Shown: positions 25,208-32,798 of the stretch, in pieces
Position numbering within the stretch: position 1 is the stretch's first letter
How the letters are laid out: every line of letters begins with the position of its first letter
Assembly: GCA_047972265.1 (NCBI GenBank)
Contig: JBKEAM010000010.1
Location: forward strand, 1 to 41,959
Length of the DNA: 41,959 nucleotides
Source of the DNA: JAAYCI01 sp047972265
Lineage (GTDB): Bacteria; Bacillota; Clostridia; Oscillospirales; Ruminococcaceae
Direction: 5' to 3'
Translations under genes and position numbers: made by a program
Notes under the pieces: model-generated
Databases searched by the model: none
What the model saw: only the letters and a program-made list of their open reading frames with translations
What the model was told of the DNA's origin: nothing

Positions 25208-25741
25208 TCAGCGGCAAAACTTTTCGATATAAGCATCCAATGCGTTTTGGATGGTTTCGTACGCTGCCTCGGGGCCCTCTTCTTCGTCCACAAGGGTATC
25301 CTTGTTTTCAAGGTTTTTATACACTGTAAAAAAGTGGCGCATCTCGGTAAAAATATGAGCAGGCAGCTGCTTAATATCCTTGTAGGTATTGTATGTAGGA
25401 TCCTCGAAGGGAATTGCAATAATTTTTTCGTCCCGCTTGCCCTGATCCATCATGGTAATCATACCAATGGGATAGCACCGCACCAAGCTAAGCGGTTTTA
25501 AAACCTCGCTACACAGCACCAATATATCCAGCGGGTCACCATCATCGGCATAGGTACGTGGGATAAAGCCATAGTTTGCAGGATAATGGGTAGAGGTGTA
25601 CAGGATACGGTCTAAAATAATATTGCCTGTTTCTTTGTCTAGTTCGTACTTGTTTTTAGAGCCCTTTTCAATTTCGATTACCCCAATAAAATCCTTTGGA
25701 GTGATGCGGCTGGGGCTGATATCGTGCCAGATGTTAGACAT
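25208..25741 (-). CDS. ppa: Inorganic pyrophosphatase, family I
   Basis: Hydrolyses pyrophosphate to phosphate, driving biosynthetic reactions. The 177-residue protein has the family signature DGDPLDILVL and other active-site residues (KGSKNKYELDK, YPANYGFIPRTYAD). ATG 25741 follows AGGAGGAAGCAA. It lies 98 bp after the phospholipase-like gene on the same strand and ends at its own terminator. Confidence 0.95.
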   Translation of the reverse strand: MSNIWHDISPSRITPKDFIGVIEIEKGSKNKYELDKETGNIILDRILYTSTHYPANYGFIPRTYADDGDPLDILVLCSEVLKPLSLVRCYPIGMITMMDQGKRDEKIIAIPFEDPTYNTYKDIKQLPAHIFTEMRHFFTVYKNLENKDTLVDEEEGPEAAYETIQNALDAYIEKFCR

Positions 25742-25839
25742 TTGCTTCCTCCTGATTTGCGCTTTGCGAATATATGCATCCCCCGCGCCTTGTGTACACA
25801 GGGGCCTTGCACATGGAATGCTGCGGCACCGTGCCACGG

Positions 25840-27486
25840 TTATTCGTTGGCAGAAGTTTCGCTTTTTTCGACATCTGCCGTTTTAGGGGCGGCCTCTTTT
25901 TTGGCACCCTCGCCCGTTGCAGCCGTGCTTTTTTTAGCGGTTGCCGTTTTTTTGGCAGGTGCACGCTTTACGGGTGCCGCGGTTTTGGCGGTGTTTGTAC
26001 GCGCGGCAGTGGGATTTTTAGGCTTTTTTGCTTTGGTGGTTTTGGCCAGATTCTCGGCTTCTACCTGCGCAAAAAGAGCGTCTATCTCATCTTCGATGTT
26101 TTCGGTTAGGGTTTCTGCCGTTTTATCTTCGGCTGCCTGCGGGGCTGGCTCTACTGCTTTTGCAGCGGGCTTTTGTACCGGCGGTGCCTCTTGTACAGGC
26201 TCTTGTTGTATAGGTTTAGCTTCCTCTGCCGGTTTTGTTTCTTCTGCCGGTTTTGTTTCTTCTGCCACTTTTTCTTCGGCTTTGGGCTGAGGTGCTACAG
26301 CGGCGGGTTTGGCAGCAGGTTTTTTCTTAGCCGGTTCTTCCTCGCGCTTAGGCAAAACATATACAATTTCTTCTTCCTCTGCCGGTTCTTCTTGCTTACG
26401 CGTCATTTCCTGCACGGTGGCAGGGCGGCCTTTTGTTTTAATGGCACGCATATTGCCGGTAGCCATAGCCGCGCGGGCGGCCTCTTTGGTGGCAGGGCTA
26501 GAAACTGCATTGGCAGCGCTAACAGCGGCGCTGGCATTTTTATGCTTTTTGCCGTCTTCTTCCGGCACTGTTTCCTCTGCTGCCGGTATGCCCGGCAGGC
26601 TAGAATCTAGTGCGGTATAATAGTTCATGTTGCCAAGCACACGCGCCAAGCGCTCTGCGTCAATATCGCCCAGCCAAAACTGCATGGCGGCGGCAATATA
26701 CACAGCGCCTACTTCGCGGGCTTCCAGCAAAAGTTCGTCTGTGGTTTGGTCGCGCTCTTCTCCGGTATAGGGGTGTACCCACTGTACCGGCAGCTTTTTA
26801 AGCGGGGGGGCGGGCTGCATGCGGCTGCGCAACTTGCCCTTTGCGTCTTTGCCGCTGTATACCACACGCTCTACCAGCGATACAAGCACCTTTTTAACAC
26901 CCGAGCGCGAAATAAGAATTTTACGCTGGGTAAGGTTATTATGGAAGCTATCGGCCAGGGCGGTGGCTTTTATATCCACACCGTATACATCTAAAATAGC
27001 GTCGTGCAAAAGGCTTACCACCTGGGCCAGTTCTTCTGTAATAAGCACCGGGGTACCCGCATGCAGGGGCACAAGGTAGGTGCGGTACTCTTGATAATAC
27101 AGGGTAGAATCCAGCGATGCCTGCATACGGCTGTGCGCCTGCACGCCGCCCGCATAGGGCTGGCCGGGGCGGCACATGGCCTCTACATAGGGGCGCACGG
27201 TGCAATCGGCTGCATAGTGGGTTAAAAAGCCCAGTACATAGCTTTGCTGTACCGGCGTTACCGCCAGCCTAACCAGTGTGTTTAAAAACTGGCCAGTGCT
27301 TTCGGTATGCATGCGCTGCGCCAATGCGGGCAGGTTGGGATTTTTCTCCCGACGCCAGGGCTGAAAGGCATACAACGGGTCTGGCCCATTGGCCCCGGCC
27401 GAAAAGGCGGTACGGCTAAATACAACCTGGCCGCTGCGCGACAAAGCCTGCGTGGCAATATAAGAATGCGTATATCGGTCCGGCAT
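25840..27486 (-). CDS. Zinc-dependent phospholipase C-like protein with a long Lys/Ala/Pro/Glu-rich tail
   Basis: A 548-residue protein. Residues about 1-285 match the bacterial zinc-dependent phospholipase C/S1-P1-like family found in Clostridia: H7, GANGPDP (31-37), H60 and a LTHYAAD segment with H90 and D94 fit the metal-binding histidine/aspartate pattern. No signal peptide is present, so it is probably cytosolic, unlike secreted toxins. From about residue 315 it turns into a low-complexity region rich in Ala, Lys, Pro and Glu, including tandem EETKPA units and AKKTATAKKST-type stretches resembling histone H1-like tails. ATG 27486 follows AGGAG; longer starts lack a site. Function unproven. 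Ppa is downstream on the same strand. Confidence 0.75.
   Translation of the reverse strand: MPDRYTHSYIATQALSRSGQVVFSRTAFSAGANGPDPLYAFQPWRREKNPNLPALAQRMHTESTGQFLNTLVRLAVTPVQQSYVLGFLTHYAADCTVRPYVEAMCRPGQPYAGGVQAHSRMQASLDSTLYYQEYRTYLVPLHAGTPVLITEELAQVVSLLHDAILDVYGVDIKATALADSFHNNLTQRKILISRSGVKKVLVSLVERVVYSGKDAKGKLRSRMQPAPPLKKLPVQWVHPYTGEERDQTTDELLLEAREVGAVYIAAAMQFWLGDIDAERLARVLGNMNYYTALDSSLPGIPAAEETVPEEDGKKHKNASAAVSAANAVSSPATKEAARAAMATGNMRAIKTKGRPATVQEMTRKQEEPAEEEEIVYVLPKREEEPAKKKPAAKPAAVAPQPKAEEKVAEETKPAEETKPAEEAKPIQQEPVQEAPPVQKPAAKAVEPAPQAAEDKTAETLTENIEDEIDALFAQVEAENLAKTTKAKKPKNPTAARTNTAKTAAPVKRAPAKKTATAKKSTAATGEGAKKEAAPKTADVEKSETSANE
26225..26266. repeat. 18-bp tandem repeat in the tail of the phospholipase-like gene
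   Basis: The unit TCTGCCGGTTTTGTTTCT occurs twice exactly (26225-26242, 26243-26260) and continues partly after that. It encodes the AEETKP repeat and could vary in copy number. Confidence 0.8.
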
Positions 27487-27788
27487 TTCTGCTCTCCTTT
27501 TATCCATATCCGGAAAACTGGATTTATGCGTAATATGTTGCATGATGTGCCTGTTATTTACCGGATGAAACAAGCAAAACCCCCAAGCGTGGCCGAACTG
27601 TGGGGTAGCGGCACACGGAGGTTTTGTTTTCCATATTTTACCACGGCACCTACCAAAAGGCAAGTTGGCGTTATATTGTAACTATGTTAATTTTTGTGTT
27701 GCTTACCGCGCCGCACCCATTGTTTTACCCCTTTATAACAACATTATTGTAAAAATCATTCTAATCTTGCTTTTACAGCAAAAACGGA

Positions 27789-27817
27789 TTGCGCGCGCAC
27801 GCCTGTAAGGCTATTAT
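27789..27817 (+). promoter_or_regulatory. Probable promoter of the ada-ogt-alkA operon
   Basis: TTGCGC (27789-27794) and TATTAT (27812-27817) are separated by 17 bp. A TTGCGC element resembles Ada-box-type GCGC sequences, but I cannot claim an Ada site. Confidence 0.5.
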
Positions 27818-27831
27818 AGTATCAGCGGAAT

Positions 27832-27853
27832 CAAAACATTTGCCAATGTTTTG
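27832..27853 (+). promoter_or_regulatory. 9-bp inverted repeat in the ada leader
   Basis: CAAAACATT-TGCC-AATGTTTTG is perfect and begins about 8 bp after the predicted start. It could be an operator at the transcription start or a leader hairpin. Confidence 0.5.
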
Positions 27854-27948
27854 CGGGTAGGCTTTGCCAAAACGGCAGCATACTGGCCGCCCATGTGGGC
27901 ATACCATTTTGCCTGCCGTAAAACACAATCAAAAGGAGGGGTACAGCC

Positions 27949-28534
27949 GTGGCACATAATACGCACCTTGCCGTAACCGAGCAGCGCTGGCAGCAGATAT
28001 GCAGCAACGAGGCCGCCGCAGACGGCCAGTTTTTTTTACGCCATTACCACCACCCGCATATTTTGCCGGCCCTCCTGCCACTCTCGCACACCGCGGAGAG
28101 AAAATGTGGTTTTGTTTGGCGACACAAATCAGGCATTGGCCGAGGGCTACCGCCCCTGCAAACGTTGCAAGCCAACCGGCAGCCAAGTGCCCGCGGCCGA
28201 GTGGACCCTGCAAATACAGGACTACCTGCGGCAAAACTACCGGCAACCCCTTACATTAAATACTATAGCCGCAGACTGCCACGGCAGCCCCTACCACCTG
28301 CACCGTATATTTACCCAGTACACAGGGTGCACCCCCGCGCAGTACTTAACAAATGTGCGGATACAAAACGCAGAGCATATGCTGCAAACCACCGGGTTTA
28401 GCATTGCCCAAATTGCAGAGCAAACCGGCATGCCCAACGCCGCCCACTTTGCGCGATTGTTTAAACAACACACCGGGCTTACCCCCACCGCCTACCGCAA
28501 AAGTAAACACCGTATAAAGGAGCAACCAACATGA
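27949..28534 (+). pseudogene. adaA: AdaA-type methylphosphotriester transferase/AraC regulator, frameshifted at a T8 tract
   Basis: Receives methyl groups from DNA phosphotriesters onto a zinc-bound cysteine and then activates alkylation-repair genes. With one T removed from the T8 run (28030-28037), a single 194-residue frame appears. It has the four zinc cysteines at C39, C43, C70 and C73 (the same spacing as E. coli Ada) in RIFCRPSC and YRPCKRC, followed by an AraC-type double helix-turn-helix (about 90-185, IAADCHGSPYHLHRIF and IAEQTGMPNAAHFARLF). The start is GTG 27949 after AAAGGAGGGG. As written, frame 1 reads on in nonsense to 28401 and the other frame begins near 28106. Its stop overlaps the ogt start. 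Confidence 0.88.
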
Positions 28535-28998
28535 AATACAGCCTGTTATACCAAAGCCCCATAGGGCCGTTTGTTATTACCGAGGCAAACGGCGGCATTG
28601 CCGCCCTTACCCTTGGCGCCGCTATACCCGCAGACGCCGAAGAAAAATCCACCCCCCTGTTGCAAAAAGCAGCCTCGCAGTTGCAGGAATATTTTGAGGG
28701 GAAGCGCAAAAACTTTGATTTGCCGCTGACGCAGGAAGGCACGGAGTTTCAGCAACGCGTATGGCAGGCATTGTGCCGTATACCCTACGGAGAAACCCGC
28801 AGCTATAAACAACTGGCCCAGATGAGCGACAGCCCAAAGGGCTACAGAGCAGTGGGCATGGCCAACAACAAAAACCACATACCCATTATAGTGCCCTGCC
28901 ACCGTGTTATTGGCGCAAACGGCAAGCTGGTGGGGTATGCCTTGGGTTTGGATATAAAAGAATTTTTATTAAAACTGGAACAGCAAAATGCAAGCTGA
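28531..28998 (+). CDS. ogt: Methylated-DNA-[protein]-cysteine S-methyltransferase
   Basis: Suicide repair protein that removes the alkyl group from O6-alkylguanine. The 155-residue protein has the active-site motif VPCHRVIG with acceptor C123, the helix-turn-helix stretch YKQLAQMSDSPKGYRAVG and a conserved GYALGL. ATG 28531 overlaps the adaA stop (ATGA) and the next gene overlaps its end by 11 nt. It corresponds to AdaB in Bacillus-type arrangements. Confidence 0.96.
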   Translation: MKYSLLYQSPIGPFVITEANGGIAALTLGAAIPADAEEKSTPLLQKAASQLQEYFEGKRKNFDLPLTQEGTEFQQRVWQALCRIPYGETRSYKQLAQMSDSPKGYRAVGMANNKNHIPIIVPCHRVIGANGKLVGYALGLDIKEFLLKLEQQNAS

Positions 28999-29617
28999 AC
29001 AGGATTTTTACCCTTGCAGCGCAAAAGCTTTGCGGTACCTTGCAGGGGTGGACCCCGTACTGGGCGGCGCAATACAACACCTTGGTACCATACACCGCCC
29101 CACCATACGGCAGCCTTTTACCTGCCTTGCGCACACCATAACCGCCCAGCTTGTAAGTGCCGCCAGTGCCGCTGCCATTTGGGCGCGGATGCAGCAAAAG
29201 CTGGGGCCCATTACCCCACAAAACATTGCCCCGCTGCCCCCGCAAGCCCTTGCCGAATGCGGGCTTACCCGGCAAAAAGCGGCGGCTATACAACAGGCCG
29301 CTCTTGCCCTTACAGAGAGACGCTTTGATTTTGAAGAGGTTAAGCAGATGGACGATGCCCATGCAGTCGAAGCGCTTACCACACTGCGCGGTGTGGGCAG
29401 GTGGAGCGCTGAAATGCTGTTGCTGCACGCCCTGCACCGCCCCGATATTTTAAGCGGCGGAGACGCCGCCCTGCGCCGGGGCCTGCAAAAGCTGCACCAC
29501 CTGCCCCCGCTTAGCCCACAGCAATTTGATAATTTTAAGCGGCTATACAGCCCACATGGCTCGGCTGCAGCGGTTTATTTATGGGAGATTGCAAAGCCCG
29601 ATTTTACACCTACATAA
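28988..29617 (+). CDS. alkA: DNA-3-methyladenine glycosylase II-like (AlkA type)
   Basis: Base-excision glycosylase that removes alkylated purines. The 209-residue protein has the HhH-GPD motif LRGVGRWSAEMLL (residues about 133-145) and catalytic aspartate D159 in LSGGDAALRRG. It lacks the extra N-terminal domain of E. coli AlkA, as in many Firmicute versions. ATG 28988 lies inside ogt (11-nt overlap). It ends the alkylation-repair operon. Confidence 0.93.
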   Translation: MQAEQDFYPCSAKALRYLAGVDPVLGGAIQHLGTIHRPTIRQPFTCLAHTITAQLVSAASAAAIWARMQQKLGPITPQNIAPLPPQALAECGLTRQKAAAIQQAALALTERRFDFEEVKQMDDAHAVEALTTLRGVGRWSAEMLLLHALHRPDILSGGDAALRRGLQKLHHLPPLSPQQFDNFKRLYSPHGSAAAVYLWEIAKPDFTPT

Positions 29618-29738
29618 GCCGTTTTTATCGGTGCTTCCATCCTTGGGTTTTTGCAATGTGTAATTTTTGCAAAAAACGGTGCGCATTGTATACGAATGTG
29701 CTATACTGTTGGCATCTAACACAAAGGGGGCTTATGGC

Positions 29739-29897
29739 ATGCCTGTATTTGCTGCAAAAAACGGCGAAGACAACGGCGATAACGGCAACGATATCCCGGA
29801 TATCAACGACGAATTTGTGATTACCGACGAGAACGGAAATAAGCTGCATTTTACCACCATGCAGATGAACACAGAAGACCAAAAACCGCAGCCCTAG
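29739..29897 (+). CDS. Small acidic protein of unknown function
   Basis: A 52-residue, strongly acidic protein (MPVFAAKNGEDNGDN..., ending TEDQKPQP) with the segment FVITDENGNKLHF, vaguely like DUF1292 proteins. ATG 29739 follows AAAGGGGG with eight-base spacing. Its TAG stop (29895-29897) lies within the terminator hairpin. No function proposed. Confidence 0.55.
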   Translation: MPVFAAKNGEDNGDNGNDIPDINDEFVITDENGNKLHFTTMQMNTEDQKPQP

Positions 29898-29908
29898 CTG
29901 CGGTTTTT
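29881..29908 (+). terminator. Terminator overlapping the small-protein stop codon
   Basis: AAAAACCGCAGC (29881-29892) pairs perfectly over 12 bp with 29897-29908 around CCTA. The stem includes the last codons of the small gene and its stop. Confidence 0.85.
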
Positions 29909-29964
29909 GCTTTGGCCCCCGGTGTACAGCGGCCCTTATACAAATGTTATAAAGAGGTAACCCC

Positions 29965-30582
29965 ATGAAACGATTGTTTACACTTGTTTGCTGTTTGTTA
30001 TTTACCCTTAGCCTTGCCGCCTGCGGTGGCAGCCCCGCCTCTTCTTCGGGCATGGCATCTTCGGTTAGCAGGGCTTCCTCTGTGCCCGCTGCTTCTTCTG
30101 CCGTGTTTTCTTCTGTACCTGCCGCCAACATGAGCATTACAAGCCCCTCCATTGCAGGGGGTGTGCTTGCCGATGAATACGGCGCAAGAGGCACACAAAA
30201 AAGCGGCAGCATCCCCACACTATCTATACCCATAACGGTGCAGGATATACCCAGTGGCACCGCCGCGCTTGCTGTTGTAATGACAGACCCCGACGCCGGA
30301 GATTTTGTACATTGGCTGGCTGTAAACCTGCCCGCCAATGATATAGCCGAAAATGCAAGCATAACCCTTGCCGCCGATATACAGCAGGGCAAAAACGGCT
30401 TTGGCGCTGTTGGTTACGGCGGGCCTACCCCACCCTCGGGCACCCACAACTACATAATAACCGTATACGCGTTAAGCCAAACAGCCGATTTATCCGACGG
30501 CTTTACAATGGCGGATTTTACAGTTGCCATAAGTGATATTACCCTTGCCGAGGCAAGCATAACAGGCAGCTACAGCCATTAA
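29965..30582 (+). CDS. PEBP-family (YbhB/YbcL) lipoprotein
   Basis: A 205-residue lipoprotein: signal peptide with lipobox LAAC, a Ser/Ala-rich tether, then a phosphatidylethanolamine-binding-protein fold with the ligand-pocket motifs DPDAGDFVHWLAVN and YGGPTPPSGTHNY near the C-terminal third. Bacterial members have no firmly established role. ATG 29965 follows AAAGAGGTAACCCC. It is monocistronic with a terminator downstream. Confidence 0.9.
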   Translation: MKRLFTLVCCLLFTLSLAACGGSPASSSGMASSVSRASSVPAASSAVFSSVPAANMSITSPSIAGGVLADEYGARGTQKSGSIPTLSIPITVQDIPSGTAALAVVMTDPDAGDFVHWLAVNLPANDIAENASITLAADIQQGKNGFGAVGYGGPTPPSGTHNYIITVYALSQTADLSDGFTMADFTVAISDITLAEASITGSYSH

Positions 30583-30605
30583 ATCGCCCAATATATCCAC
30601 AAACA

Positions 30606-30650
30606 AAAACACCCTGTTTTGCCTTTGGGCATTTACGGGGTGTTTTATAT
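30606..30650 (+). terminator. Terminator after the PEBP gene
   Basis: AAAACACCC (30606-30614) pairs with GGGTGTTTT (30638-30646), with an inner TGCC/GGCA pairing, followed by ATAT. It may also serve the minus-strand DUF1801 gene. Confidence 0.85.
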
Positions 30651-30691
30651 GTAATCCATTATTTAAAATTTAAAAAGCAATGCCGGGCGTT

Positions 30692-31117
30692 TTACCATTT
30701 ATAATCGTAATTGGCCTCTACATACTGTTTTGCTTCTTTTATCAGTTCCTGCAAAACAGCTATGTCCACATCATCCGACTTATTAATGTATATACAGGCT
30801 TTACCGCTTTTTGCCTTGCCCAGCCTTTGCATATAGGGCTGCAAAATATCTTCGGGCAGGTATAGGTAAACGGTAGTATGCCCTTTGGCAGGGGCAAAGC
30901 CCATGTTAAACGCCTGCCCGCTGTGCCCGCTTGCATAACGGTAGGTATAGCTGCCAAAACCTACCATTTTGCCCGCCCACACCACCGGCTTGCTACCAGT
31001 TATTGTACCAAATATCTGCAAAAGCTGCTCTGCATCGGCACGCCTTTGCGGGTGTTGTATTGCTGCCACCAAATCGGCGGCATTGGTAGCATCCGGCTTT
31101 GTTTTAGCCTCGTACAT
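30692..31117 (-). CDS. DUF1801 domain protein
   Basis: A 141-residue soluble protein of the DUF1801/YdhG-like family, recognised from the stretch VWAGKMVGFGSYTYRYASG and the C-terminal LPEDILQPYMQRLGKAKSGKACIYI. No enzymatic role is established for the family. ATG 31117 follows TGGAGGTATATT. It is the last of a minus-strand run with the DUF2500 gene 42 bp upstream. Confidence 0.85.
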   Translation of the reverse strand: MYEAKTKPDATNAADLVAAIQHPQRRADAEQLLQIFGTITGSKPVVWAGKMVGFGSYTYRYASGHSGQAFNMGFAPAKGHTTVYLYLPEDILQPYMQRLGKAKSGKACIYINKSDDVDIAVLQELIKEAKQYVEANYDYKW

Positions 31118-31159
31118 AATATACCTCCATTTTATATTGTTTTTTAGGGCTAACGCGCA

Positions 31160-31507
31160 CTATACCGGTACAAAAGCCAAAAAGCGACTGCCCTGAAAAG
31201 AAAGCGCCCCGCGGCTGCCCTCTGTAAAGCCGCGATAGGTACTGCTGTCCACCACAAATTCTATAGTATCGCCGCTGTCCACCCTAAAAAGCATGTAGTA
31301 AGTTTCGGATGGAATTGTGGTTTCTCCCACCTGCTGCATATAAGTGCTGGTGCGTTTTGCAGCCACCGTGGCATATACCGAAAGGCGCGGTGCCGCATTG
31401 TTTTGGCGGTTTTTAGATATGGCCGATACAACCGCAAACACTATAAACACCAACATTACAATACTGAAAAAGCCAAAGAAAACAGGAACGCCCGAAAAAA
31501 GATTCAT
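31160..31507 (-). CDS. DUF2500 family membrane protein
   Basis: A 115-residue protein with one N-terminal membrane helix (about 9-30) and a soluble beta-rich domain with the family pattern VYATVAAKRTSTY ... YYMLFRVDSGDTIEFVVDSSTYRG ... GALSFQGSRFLAF. Family function unknown. The start chosen is ATG 31507 after AGAGGGTG; the longer in-frame start has no ribosome binding site. Confidence 0.85.
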   Translation of the reverse strand: MNLFSGVPVFFGFFSIVMLVFIVFAVVSAISKNRQNNAAPRLSVYATVAAKRTSTYMQQVGETTIPSETYYMLFRVDSGDTIEFVVDSSTYRGFTEGSRGALSFQGSRFLAFVPV

Positions 31508-31594
31508 TGCCGCACCCTCTTTGTTTTGGGATATATGCACATTAGTATACCACAGCACAAGCGGTGTTACGCTTTAAACAGGCAATTATTTTGC

Positions 31595-31891
31595 CTAGCG
31601 CACCAACAGCCACACAATGCACCCCAAAAACAAAGCCGCCGTTACCGCAGCGGTAATAATAACCACCTTTAAGGTGTGCTGGCTTTTTGCAAGTGCGCCC
31701 CTCAGGTTTTTATCTTCTTCTGCACGCACTGCGGCCTCTTTTTCTACATTTTGGCTTATTTTATTAAGTGACATATGCACAATGTCCAACAGGTCTTCGG
31801 CAGACATTCCCTCTGCATTTATCTGCAAAGAATCTGGTCTGCCGGGTACGCCTATTTCCTGCGCGTCAAAATCGTGTGCAAATACAGGCAT
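31595..31891 (-). CDS. Small C-terminally anchored membrane protein
   Basis: A 98-residue protein with a soluble N-terminal part, a charged and probably helical middle (EDLLDIVHMSLNKISQNVEKE) and one hydrophobic segment at the very C-terminus (about 75-96), so it is likely tail-anchored. I do not recognise a family. ATG 31891 follows GGAGGGG by ten bases; an earlier in-frame ATG at 31921 is possible. Confidence 0.6.
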   Translation of the reverse strand: MPVFAHDFDAQEIGVPGRPDSLQINAEGMSAEDLLDIVHMSLNKISQNVEKEAAVRAEEDKNLRGALAKSQHTLKVVIITAAVTAALFLGCIVWLLVR

Positions 31892-31999
31892 AATATTGAT
31901 ACCCCTCCAAATTTTCGACATTATACCATAAACATGGGCTTAGCTGAATATAAATAATACTTTAAATCGTGTTTTATTGGTTAAATTGCGCATGTTCGA

Positions 32000-32031
32000 C
32001 AAAAAAACAGCGGCAAAATTTGCCGCTGTTT
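32000..32031 (-). terminator. Terminator of the transglutaminase-LRR operon
   Basis: AAACAGCGGCAAA and TTTGCCGCTGTTT form a 13-bp inverted repeat; on the minus strand it is followed by seven T residues (complement of 32001-32007). Confidence 0.92.
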
Positions 32032-32057
32032 GCTGTTGTTTTATACTTTATTGCCTT

Positions 32058-32780
32058 TTAAGCAGAACGCCTGCGCCGCACATAAAATAGTATCCCCACG
32101 CCCGCAGCCGTACCCACAAAAATAACGGCCGCCATAATAACAGTGCCAAAACCCGGCTGAGGCGCCGTGGCTGCGGGAACAGAATCTTTTATTGGGGCGG
32201 GCTGTGCGGATTTATCGGGCACCACCACGTCCTGATTGGTATTGGGAGACTGTGTGACCGGTATTGGAGAAATAACCGGAACCACTGCGCCGGGCTGGGT
32301 AGATTTGCCGGGGGTTACAACCGGCGTATTGGCTGTGCCGGATGTTGCAGGAACTGCCGGCGTTGGAACCTCACCCGCTTCCCCTGAGCTTGCAGGCTTA
32401 AAGCGGAACTGGGGGTTGCAGCTGGGGTTAAGCTGTATTACGGCATCGCCCGTGCTACACCCGCAGTTTGCCTGTTGGTTAGAGGAAATCTGACCGTTTA
32501 CGGTGGTGTTTATACCCAGTGCCACTGTCGGAACAACTGCACTGTTATCCAGCTCTTCCAGTTCATCCATTACGCCGCCCGAGTTATCCTGGTCTGTAAT
32601 CGCCTCGGTGGTCCAGTAGGTGCCATCCTCGCGTATCTCGTAGTAATCTCCGGGGTTTATTTGGCAAACGTCAAACCAAGAGCGCTTTAGATTTTTGTTG
32701 GCGTAATCGATTAGCAGGGCATCGTCGCAATTGGCAAAAGAACAGGGCTCTGTATAGCTTACAGAGACAGGCAGATACAC
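32058..32780 (-). CDS. C-terminal part of the LRR surface protein (after an in-frame TAG)
   Basis: This 240-residue frame continues in phase from the LRR gene, separated only by a TAG and six codons (CRALRY). Its first residues, VYLPVSVSYTE, complete the interrupted leucine-rich repeat. Then come a cysteine-containing region (CGCSTGDAVIQLNPSCNPQF), a Pro/Thr/Ser/Val-rich stalk and a membrane helix (about 210-233) ending in RRRRSA. There is no LPxTG motif, so a plain membrane anchor is likely. The GTG at 32780 has no ribosome binding site, so independent translation is unlikely; it is best read as the end of one 976-residue protein. Confidence 0.75.
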   Translation of the reverse strand: MYLPVSVSYTEPCSFANCDDALLIDYANKNLKRSWFDVCQINPGDYYEIREDGTYWTTEAITDQDNSGGVMDELEELDNSAVVPTVALGINTTVNGQISSNQQANCGCSTGDAVIQLNPSCNPQFRFKPASSGEAGEVPTPAVPATSGTANTPVVTPGKSTQPGAVVPVISPIPVTQSPNTNQDVVVPDKSAQPAPIKDSVPAATAPQPGFGTVIMAAVIFVGTAAGVGILFYVRRRRSA

Positions 32781-32798
32781 ATAGCGCAGGGCCCTGCA

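Noticed and set aside
32058..32780. The C-terminal LRR fragment as an independent gene
   Set aside because: Its GTG lacks a ribosome binding site and it is in phase with the upstream gene across one TAG, completing the interrupted repeat.
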